From an uncultured Pseudomonadota bacterium (GTDB taxonomy: Bacteria > Pseudomonadota > Gammaproteobacteria > Methylococcales > Methylomonadaceae): a DNA stretch of 41,458 bases. Positions within the stretch are counted from its first letter, which is position 1; every line of letters begins with the position of its first letter. Shown here piece after piece: positions 9,441-15,981 of the stretch. Location of the stretch: positions 1 through 41,458 of the forward strand of contig CAIYSZ010000015.1 in the NCBI GenBank assembly GCA_903928965.1, written 5' to 3'. The notes below the pieces were generated by a model that saw nothing but the letters and a program-made list of their open reading frames with translations, was not told the DNA's origin and did not search any database. The position numbers were made by a program, and so were the translations under genes.

Positions 9441-10073
9441 TTAAGACCCGCCTTCCAACACGTCAATGGCTTCTTCGCAAGCTATTTTCCGCGGTCCGCC
9501 GCGCAAAATATACTCCGCCAGACGACTAATGCCGCGCCAATGCGCCTCCTCGTCGACAAACCGAAAAGCCTGCTCCAACAAACACTGTAGCTTAGTCTCC
9601 CGCGCGGAACCGCAAGCGATGAAATGCTCCAGATAAGCCTGAATCCGTTCCATGTCACTCATGCCGCCGCATTCCAACAAGCGCGGCAGCGCCGACAAGG
9701 GCATTCTAAACCGCCGTCCATCGCGAAAAGCCAGATATTTCGCCTCGGCCAAGGGCCCAGCTAACAGATTGATGATATCGGCCTCGTAAGCCAATTGGCA
9801 ACTGGGCTGATTTCTGCCATCCAAGGCCGCGAAACTCTCCAGCATGGCGATATGCAAATTTTGAATCAAATAACCGTCCACCACTTTGGCCACCAGTTCA
9901 CCGTCATCCGGTTGCGGCGGAATAATATGAATTTCAAAAAAAACGGGGGGTAATTGTTGCTCGCGGTTTCGCAAATGAATGGCCGCGGCGTGGCCTGCTT
10001 CATGATAAGCAGTGCGGTAATGCAGGTCGCCGGCTCGGTCGAAAACGGCGGAAAATTGATAAGTCCTTTTCAT
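9441..10073 (-). CDS. Stand-alone FtsH-type (M41-like) zinc peptidase domain protein
   Basis: This protein of 210 residues starts at the ATG at 10073; an upstream in-frame extension would translate the terminator hairpin at 10097-10114, so it is rejected. The motif YHEAGHAAAIHL gives zinc ligands H24 and H28 with catalytic E25, as in the peptidase domain of FtsH. Further on, INLLAGPLAEAKYL and GGMSDMERIQAYLEH resemble the FtsH segments AGRAAE and SNDLERA; the Asp there (D140) is a candidate third zinc ligand. No AAA ATPase domain, membrane helix or signal peptide is present, so it should be cytoplasmic and ATP-independent, or work with another partner. The substrate is unknown. It lies directly downstream of a predicted small RNA and its terminator. 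Confidence 0.7.
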   Translation of the reverse strand: MKRTYQFSAVFDRAGDLHYRTAYHEAGHAAAIHLRNREQQLPPVFFEIHIIPPQPDDGELVAKVVDGYLIQNLHIAMLESFAALDGRNQPSCQLAYEADIINLLAGPLAEAKYLAFRDGRRFRMPLSALPRLLECGGMSDMERIQAYLEHFIACGSARETKLQCLLEQAFRFVDEEAHWRGISRLAEYILRGGPRKIACEEAIDVLEGGS

Positions 10074-10087
10074 AAGCCATATCCCAT

Positions 10088-10114
10088 AAAAAAAAATGCG
10101 GCCATCCGGCCGCA
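10088..10114 (-). terminator. Intrinsic terminator with U9
   Basis: On the minus strand a perfect 7-bp stem TGCGGCC/GGCCGCA with a 4-nt loop is followed at once by nine U (A-run 10088-10096 on the plus strand). It is the clearest Rho-independent terminator in the window. It lies 125 bp downstream of the GH17 stop codon and 15 bp upstream of the M41-like start, so it ends the predicted small RNA and any read-through from the GH17 gene. Confidence 0.85.
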
Positions 10115-10170
10115 CTGAGGAAGGATATTAAAACTCTTTACCCTTAGGAGAGGGAGCGCATACAAGAGTT
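10088..10170 (-). ncRNA. Predicted small RNA with an anti-Shine-Dalgarno loop
   Basis: A short transcript is predicted from promoter boxes, secondary structure and a terminator. The likely 5' end (near 10170) opens a hairpin with stem AACTCTT/AAGAGTT (10164-10170 with 10132-10138). Inside it a smaller stem CCCT/AGGG (10151-10154 with 10141-10144) presents the loop CUCCUA. CUCCU is complementary to the core Shine-Dalgarno AGGAG. A second pyrimidine-rich single-stranded stretch (AUCCUUCCUC) follows, then a GC-rich hairpin and U9. This is the layout of Hfq-dependent regulators that block ribosome binding sites. No protein-coding frame uses this stretch. The alternative is a terminated leader of the downstream M41-like gene. 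Confidence 0.5.
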
Positions 10171-10176
10171 GCAATT

Positions 10177-10205
10177 AGTTTAACTCTACGCTATTCATTT
10201 GCCAA
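10177..10205 (-). promoter_or_regulatory. Predicted promoter of the small RNA
   Basis: Minus-strand TTGGCA (10200-10205) and TAAACT (10177-10182) are separated by exactly 17 bp, matching 5/6 and 4/6 bases of the sigma70 consensus. The predicted start falls at about 10170, the first base of the 5' hairpin of the RNA, which supports the call. Confidence 0.5.
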
Positions 10206-10239
10206 TGTGACAAATTGACGCGCGGCGGATTGTCCATTT

Positions 10240-12012
10240 TTATTTACGGCCTCTGGATTCAATTCCGGCGCCGGCCAAAAAAGGCACGGCCAATACCAGC
10301 AAATATATCAACCAGACTATTAATTGCGTGTTCATCAAAGTATAACTAAATGCAATGGGCAAACCGGCGGAAAAATCCGGATGCGCCAACACAAAATCCG
10401 CTCCCGACAAATAGGCCCAGGTTTCTCCCCCGATCAAAACCGCCGCCGCCAACAGCAATCCATACCCTAAATAGCGGCCTGCCGGCCCCAACGCCCCGCC
10501 TCCGGCCAGCGCCGGCAAGGCCAACCCCGAAACACTGAACCGGTGAGCGCGCCAGCCCGCCAATCCGGCCAAAACGCAGACCCCGAACACCGGCACGGCA
10601 AACTGCTCCGCCGGAAAACTCAAATACCGGCCTACCAACGCCAAAGCCAGCGTTTTTAATAAGGCCAACCAACCAAAAATGTAGTACAACACGCGCAAAC
10701 GCCACGCCAATCCCAGTGCATCAGCGCTTTCGGGCACTGATTTACTTGCGCTTTCGCCTAGTGAATGACTTGCACTGTCGCGTACCGATTTACTTGCGTG
10801 CAGCAGCTGAAACGCGCGTTGGGTCAACAACGCCGCCGCCGCCGCATTCAATGCCAACAGCGCCGCCGCTTGTACGCGCTGCCCGTCGCTATAAGTGGTG
10901 CGCCACAGGAAAAAAGCCATTTCCGTTAACTCAATGCAAAATATTTGACCCGCCAACAACAAAACTAAGGCGCGCCCCAGCGACAACTCGCACAATCGCC
11001 GCCAATGTTGCGCCGCCGCCGCGGCAACCAACACACTAGCGGCCAACCAATGCCAACGCCAGCGCGGATTCTCGCTGACCGGCCCGGTCAACGGAAACAC
11101 CTCGCGCCTATCCGCCGAAAACAAACCCCAATTTGCGCCGACCACGCCTTCCAAATGACTTTTCCAAGGCTGATTGAACGCCTCGACAATGTTGTAATCA
11201 AAGCCATGCCGATTCGCCACCTCGATCAAACCGCGCACGAAGCGCGCTTCGTTGACTACGCCCGGCGAGGCGCGGCCGCGTTGCCGCCCCGCCCCCGGCC
11301 AACCCGATTCACCGATTAAAATCGGCTTGCCGGGCGCGACGCCCCGCGCTTCATCCTCAATTTGCCTAACCACTTTTTCCAAATGCTCGGTAGCTTGATC
11401 TATCGAAATCGGCTCATCCTCCCAATACGGCAAAACATGGATAGTGATAAAATCCACCTCCGCGATTAATTGCGGATACTTCATATACATCGACCATACA
11501 TCGGCGTATGAAACCGGCTGCCTGACCGCGCGCTTCACTTCCCGGATATATTCGATCAAGCGGTCCACGCCCATTTCGCCGCGCAACAACACCTCATTGC
11601 CGATAATCACCCGCTCCACCACATCCGGATTTTCATTGGCGGATTTCACCAGCGCGTCCACCTCCCTTCGATTATCGGCTGCCTTGGCGCTCAACCAGCC
11701 GCCGGCGATCATTTTTAAACCATATTTACGGGCGAATCCCGGCGTCGGCTGTAAGCCGCCCAAACTAGTATAAGTGCGGATGGACCGGGTTTTATCCGCC
11801 AATAAATGCACATCCTCTTCCACCTGTTCCGGCAAGGGATAGATTTTCTCCAATGGGCTATAACCCTCACGGAACGGCGCGAAGGACAAACTTCGCAACT
11901 TGCCTGCCGGCGCGTCGGGCCCAACCTGCCGCGGGCGGTTCAACCAACCGAGCGCGGCGAAATGCAGTCCGACAATCAACAGCAGACCCGACAACAAGCT
12001 AAATTTACGCAT
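10240..12012 (-). CDS. GH17 family membrane protein (beta-1,3-glucan hydrolase/transglycosylase-like)
   Basis: This 590-residue protein has an N-terminal membrane anchor, a GH17 domain (about 40-300) and a C-terminal membrane domain with several hydrophobic helices. GH17 enzymes cleave or rearrange beta-1,3-glucans with two glutamates. Candidates here are E140 in IIGNEVLL (acid/base) and E235 in LIGESGWPG (nucleophile). Bacterial members sit in cyclic or branched beta-glucan synthesis systems (NdvC-like branching enzymes). No GT2 glucan synthase is next to it in the window. A serine-rich imperfect repeat interrupts the membrane part (about residues 405-432). The predicted small RNA and its terminator lie just downstream. 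Confidence 0.8.
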   Translation of the reverse strand: MRKFSLLSGLLLIVGLHFAALGWLNRPRQVGPDAPAGKLRSLSFAPFREGYSPLEKIYPLPEQVEEDVHLLADKTRSIRTYTSLGGLQPTPGFARKYGLKMIAGGWLSAKAADNRREVDALVKSANENPDVVERVIIGNEVLLRGEMGVDRLIEYIREVKRAVRQPVSYADVWSMYMKYPQLIAEVDFITIHVLPYWEDEPISIDQATEHLEKVVRQIEDEARGVAPGKPILIGESGWPGAGRQRGRASPGVVNEARFVRGLIEVANRHGFDYNIVEAFNQPWKSHLEGVVGANWGLFSADRREVFPLTGPVSENPRWRWHWLAASVLVAAAAAQHWRRLCELSLGRALVLLLAGQIFCIELTEMAFFLWRTTYSDGQRVQAAALLALNAAAAALLTQRAFQLLHASKSVRDSASHSLGESASKSVPESADALGLAWRLRVLYYIFGWLALLKTLALALVGRYLSFPAEQFAVPVFGVCVLAGLAGWRAHRFSVSGLALPALAGGGALGPAGRYLGYGLLLAAAVLIGGETWAYLSGADFVLAHPDFSAGLPIAFSYTLMNTQLIVWLIYLLVLAVPFLAGAGIESRGRK

Positions 12013-12368
12013 GATTAAGCACTTTTGAATGTAAAAACGGTCGAAACTGGGTGTGCGGAAGCGCGCCGCCGACTAAACGGCGATTATAACCCAATCGCAT
12101 GCTAAATATCGGCCGCGGCTGTGTAGGCGCAAACGCTGAAAATTCGGCGTCAAACCTAACAAATCGCGCCAAAATTCGCTATTTTGTCCGGTTTCAGGGA
12201 TCAAAACCGTAGTGCATGGACATTAGCGATGAAAGGCATTAATATCGGCAAGTTTTGCAAGGATATTCCATAATTATTACGTGGCTGTCGACAGCGCGCG
12301 CATAAACAGCGCGACGTCGCGCCCTAGCCCGCCGGCAAAACGCTTCGGCTTTTTTTTTGAGGCTTTAT
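12013..12368 (+). other. Intergenic leader of the first multicopper oxidase
   Basis: This 356-bp stretch separates the divergent GH17 and multicopper oxidase genes and has no convincing gene. It contains two perfect palindromes (12284-12295 and 12309-12322) and a T9 run (12350-12358) right before the Shine-Dalgarno TGAGG of the oxidase. No well-spaced pair of promoter boxes stands out. Confidence 0.6.
12284..12322. promoter_or_regulatory. Two adjacent perfect palindromes, candidate operator
   Basis: GCTGTCGACAGC (12284-12295) and GCGCGACGTCGCGC (12309-12322) are both perfect palindromes, 13 bp apart and within 90 bp upstream of the multicopper oxidase start. Both share the core GTCG/CGAC. 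Two dyads with a shared core are typical of cooperative regulator binding, but they could also form mRNA hairpins. No known regulator can be named. Confidence 0.35.
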
Positions 12369-14087
12369 ATGCATAAAAAAATTCTTTCCATTTTATGCGG
12401 CGCCCTGCTTTTGCCGGGGTCGCAACTCGTCTTCGCCGCCGCCGGTAAACAACCGGCCAGCTCACAGGTCAAACTGGGCGCGGTGGAAGACGTCTGCTCG
12501 CAATTCACGGATCCAAAATGGCGGGACGCCCAAGTAATAGACGGTGTGGAAATTCAAGAGTCGCGCATGTGCAATCCCGACAATCCGGCTGAAATCGCCG
12601 CGTTTGTCAAAGGCACCAACAACATTTCGATGGCCACCTTGATGGAAACCCAATTAGCGGCGGACGCCATCACCGTCGGCAACGACATAGACGGCGACGG
12701 CGACCCCGACCACTACATCCTGAAACTGGAAATCGCGGAACTGAACGGGCATTCGCCAGACATGCGCGAACCCACCACCACGTTTGACATCGCCCCCGGC
12801 ATTCAACCCACTTTCTGGGTTTACGCGCCTAAAACCCGCGACATGTCCACCCTCAGCCTGTACGAACCGATCGCCAACCCCCTGCTCCGCCTGCCGTCGC
12901 CGGTAATCCGCGTCGAACAAGGCGACATCATCTGGATCGTGTTGGAAAACAGTCATTACCTGCCGCACTCCATCCACTTGCACGGCGTGGATCATCCCTA
13001 CATGGATCACAGCGGCGAAGGCAACGACGGCGTCGGACAAACCGGACAAATGGACGTCCTGCCCGGCTCCAGCAAAACCTACGTCATCAAACCGCGGGTT
13101 CCCGGCACCATGTACTATCATTGCCACGTACAGCCGCACACCCACATACCGATGGGCCTGCAAGGCATATTCATCGTCGAGGAAAACCGGCCCAACAACT
13201 GGGTGCAAACCTTCAACATCGGCGCCGGTCAAGTCCGCCACCCTTCGGTCGCGGTCAAGGAAAAATACAGCGCCGAATACGACTTGCATTACCAATCGGC
13301 GGATAAGGAATTACACGAAATGGCGCGCTCCGCCAATGATCCGCGCCTCATCGCCCGCCGGCTTAACCTTGAATACGACATTACCGAAGCCACCGACGAT
13401 TATTACATGTTGAACGGCCGCTCGTTTCCTTACACCATCCGAGAATCCCTGATTCTGATGGAAGAAAACAAAAAAGTGAAACTGCGCGTGCTCAACGGTC
13501 ATACCGAATCCTTCGCCCTGCACATCCATGGACATAAACCCATGGTCACCCACTACGACGGCGTCGACAACGGGCCGGCCAGTTACATCAAGCGCGACGT
13601 CCACGGCATGGTGCCCGCTCAACGCCTTGATCTTGAACTAAGCGGCGTGGACGATGGGCTAAACAGCTTTGGCCAAGGGGTATGGATGTTCCACGACCAC
13701 GTGGAAAAATCCTTCACCACCAACGGCATAGGCGAAGGCGGCGACATCAGCTTGGTGGTATACAAAGGTTTCGCGGACGAACGAGGCATACCCACTCTGC
13801 ACGGCAGTAGTCTGGCCCCCTATTTCACCAAGGAATACTGGCAAGGCAAATACCCCGCCTGGCAGGACTACGACGCCTGGCGCAGCCTAGGATTGCCGGA
13901 AATCCGCGCCGTCAAGGAAAAAGCCTTCGTTCCGGCCCCGCCGCAACCGTCTAAAACCGCCGCGACGCCGGTCGCATCCGGCGGCTTCTCCTTCGGCCAG
14001 TTACTTACCGGCCTGATTCTGGGACTAGGCGGCTATCAACTGTACATCAAACGCGCGGACATTCTGGCCCGCTTCAAAAAACCGTAA
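12369..14087 (+). CDS. Multicopper oxidase with type 1 copper in the first cupredoxin domain
   Basis: Exported copper oxidase of 572 residues; the ATG at 12369 follows TGAGG with good spacing and begins the signal peptide MHKKILSILCGALLLPGSQLVFA. Copper motifs: H200 in YLPHSIHLHG with H203 and H205 for the trinuclear site, then HCHVQPHTHIPMG, giving type 1 ligands C252, H257 (C+5) and M262 (C+10). The second cupredoxin domain has ALHIHGHKP and FHDHVE but no type 1 cysteine. This matches two-domain 'type C' oxidases like the blue copper oxidase of Nitrosomonas and, by topology, the NirK lineage. The N-terminal extension has a Ca-loop-like DIDGDGDPD (106-114), and the C-terminus has a membrane helix. 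The substrate is unknown; copper or nitrogen-oxide metabolism is plausible. Confidence 0.82.
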   Translation: MHKKILSILCGALLLPGSQLVFAAAGKQPASSQVKLGAVEDVCSQFTDPKWRDAQVIDGVEIQESRMCNPDNPAEIAAFVKGTNNISMATLMETQLAADAITVGNDIDGDGDPDHYILKLEIAELNGHSPDMREPTTTFDIAPGIQPTFWVYAPKTRDMSTLSLYEPIANPLLRLPSPVIRVEQGDIIWIVLENSHYLPHSIHLHGVDHPYMDHSGEGNDGVGQTGQMDVLPGSSKTYVIKPRVPGTMYYHCHVQPHTHIPMGLQGIFIVEENRPNNWVQTFNIGAGQVRHPSVAVKEKYSAEYDLHYQSADKELHEMARSANDPRLIARRLNLEYDITEATDDYYMLNGRSFPYTIRESLILMEENKKVKLRVLNGHTESFALHIHGHKPMVTHYDGVDNGPASYIKRDVHGMVPAQRLDLELSGVDDGLNSFGQGVWMFHDHVEKSFTTNGIGEGGDISLVVYKGFADERGIPTLHGSSLAPYFTKEYWQGKYPAWQDYDAWRSLGLPEIRAVKEKAFVPAPPQPSKTAATPVASGGFSFGQLLTGLILGLGGYQLYIKRADILARFKKP

Positions 14088-14093
14088 CCGGCC

Positions 14094-14136
14094 CCGGCTC
14101 GGCGTTCGCCCTTGAACGAGGCGAACGCCGAGCCGG
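14094..14136. terminator. Bidirectional hairpin, perfect 17-bp stem
   Basis: Arms 14094-14110 and 14120-14136 are exact reverse complements (17 bp, mostly GC) around a 9-nt loop. The hairpin sits between the stop codons of the two convergent multicopper oxidase genes and starts 7 bp after the first stop. There is no U-run on either side, so it may insulate the two transcripts or protect their 3' ends rather than terminate on its own. Confidence 0.7.
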
Positions 14137-14145
14137 CAAGCGCCG

Positions 14146-15726
14146 TCACTCCACCAAATACTGCCGCATCATACCCAAATCCTCATGCTCCAAATTGTGG
14201 CAATGATATAAAAACAAGCCTTTATAATCCGGAAACGGTTTAATGACGTCCACGCTCTCGCCTGGCATCACCAGCACGGTATCTTTCCAACCGCTGTCGA
14301 TAAAACCGTCCTTGACGCTGGCATAAGCGCCGGCATCCGCGTGATCCGCGGTGCGCGACAACACCTGAAATTGATGACCGTGCAAATGAATCGGATGCGC
14401 CGTCTCCAGCATGCGGCTCATGCCCATACTACCCATCCCTCCCATACCGCCGCGCCGGGCGTGATCATGAAAAATTCGGATTTTTTTCACCGACCCCAAG
14501 GCTACCCGCTCGAATTCATCCACTTTATCCATGGCGAAAGTTCTGCCATTGATTCTGGCCGACATTGGCGCCATTGACAATCCGATGGGCAACGGAGCGG
14601 AAGCATTATCCGCGTCCCGTTCGGTTAAGCGGCGAAAATCCGCCAACCGTTCCGGCATGCGCGGCGAATCACCCACCCGTTCTCCCATCTTAAAACAGGC
14701 GATCCGCAACGGCGCTCCCTGCGCCGGACCGCCCATCATACCGCCGCCCATGGCCGGCGCGGCGCCTGAAAACGGCAAACTGAGCAGAGTCAATTCTTCC
14801 CCCAGCGCCCGGCCGCTAAAATCCAACCATAACTCCACCCGCTCGCCCGGCGCCAACATGATATACGGCTTACTCACCGGAGCCGGCAACAAACCGGCGT
14901 CGGAACCAATCGCCCACAAACGCGAACCGTCGTTCCAGGCCAGTTTATAAATACGCGCGTTGGAACCATTGACCACCCGCGCCCGGTAAGCGCGGGTTTT
15001 GACCGTAAATATGGCATCCGGTCTACCGTTGACCAGCACCGCATCGCCCATCAAACCCAGCATCCGCTCATGCATGCCTTGCACATAGCGTAATTGATTT
15101 TGCCGGTCGAATCGTCGATCTTGAATCACCACCGGTATATCGTATTCACCGGCCGGCAAATCCAGGCGCGCCTCCTCGGCGTCGCTGACCTTAATCAATC
15201 CGGCCAATCCTCGGTAAACCTGCTCGGCGGTCAAATTATGCGCATGCGAATGATAAAAACTCGTCCCGGCCCGATTCAGCACCTCAAACTCATACACAAA
15301 GGTTTCACCGCCGGCCACGGTGTACATCGGATGCCCGTCGCTAATTTGCGGCACGTGCAAACCGTGCCAATGCATAATGCTAGGCTCCGATAGTTCATTC
15401 CGAAAATGAATTCTAACTTTTTGCCCGCGCTGCAAATGCAAGATCGGCCCTAAATAATTATCCGGCAGCTCGGTTAAAACCGAATTGGGGCCTTTCAATA
15501 ACTGGGCGCGAAATGTTTGCACCGCCGTCAACGGCCCTTGCGGCAAAATGCGCGCTAATCCGTTGCGCGCGACAAACGCCAATTCCACGTCGGCGTTAAA
15601 ATTCGGATTCGCGCGCGGTTGCAAACTGCCGTTCGCCGCCAACAAACCCGGCGGCATGGCGGCAGCCATCGCCGCCGCCATGCCTTGCCGCAAAAACCTA
15701 CGTCTTGCCGCCTGTTTCGGAACCAT
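14146..15726 (-). CDS. Three-domain multicopper oxidase, Tat-exported
   Basis: Start chosen at the ATG at 15726, which follows a strong Shine-Dalgarno (GAGAGGGGGGAT) and gives 526 residues with a twin-arginine signal (RRRFLRQG, then an alanine-rich h-region). Copper motifs: HWHGLH and YHSHAHN (N-terminal domain), HPIHLHGHQFQV and HCHNLEHEDLGMM (C-terminal domain), with type 1 ligands Cys, His at +5 and Met at +10. This is the CueO/CotA/bilirubin-oxidase arrangement. A Met/Gly-rich loop (GMGGMGSMGM) near the third domain resembles the Cu(I)-binding Met-rich parts of CueO. The likely role is periplasmic Cu(I) oxidation and copper tolerance, relevant in an organism that needs much copper for pMMO. 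It is convergent with the other oxidase. Confidence 0.85.
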   Translation of the reverse strand: MVPKQAARRRFLRQGMAAAMAAAMPPGLLAANGSLQPRANPNFNADVELAFVARNGLARILPQGPLTAVQTFRAQLLKGPNSVLTELPDNYLGPILHLQRGQKVRIHFRNELSEPSIMHWHGLHVPQISDGHPMYTVAGGETFVYEFEVLNRAGTSFYHSHAHNLTAEQVYRGLAGLIKVSDAEEARLDLPAGEYDIPVVIQDRRFDRQNQLRYVQGMHERMLGLMGDAVLVNGRPDAIFTVKTRAYRARVVNGSNARIYKLAWNDGSRLWAIGSDAGLLPAPVSKPYIMLAPGERVELWLDFSGRALGEELTLLSLPFSGAAPAMGGGMMGGPAQGAPLRIACFKMGERVGDSPRMPERLADFRRLTERDADNASAPLPIGLSMAPMSARINGRTFAMDKVDEFERVALGSVKKIRIFHDHARRGGMGGMGSMGMSRMLETAHPIHLHGHQFQVLSRTADHADAGAYASVKDGFIDSGWKDTVLVMPGESVDVIKPFPDYKGLFLYHCHNLEHEDLGMMRQYLVE

Positions 15727-15981
15727 ATCCCCCCTCTCTAAGCTATTAATAATTATTGTGTAATATCCGCCGACCAATCCGGCGTCGCTTAGGCCGCCAA
15801 AATATCAGCGTTTACTAATTCAGTATAGGCAACTTTAGCTTGAAGCGCCAAAAGCCGCGCGGCGCGCGGCAAATTTACGGCGCAAAGGAAACAAGAGATA
15901 ATCGGCATAGGGTGATAGAATGCAGGGTTTAAGCCGATAACCGACATCCAGAGCAGTAGCAATATTAACCGCGAGGAACCC

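Noticed and set aside
10074..10115. Fourteen extra N-terminal residues of the M41-like protein
   Set aside because: They would be translated from the terminator hairpin and its U-run, so the later ATG is preferred.
12330..12358. Terminator before the first multicopper oxidase (T9 run)
   Set aside because: The T-run is real but the only stem before it is about 4 bp (GCCG/CGGC), too weak for a call.
12654..13295. 213-codon minus-strand frame within the first multicopper oxidase
   Set aside because: Opposite strand of a gene with conserved copper motifs; no ribosome binding site or family features.
12369..14087. Copper nitrite reductase NirK
   Set aside because: The HLHG, HIHGHKP and FHDH histidine pairs for a trinuclear site are present, which NirK lacks; it is an oxidase with NirK-like type 1 placement.
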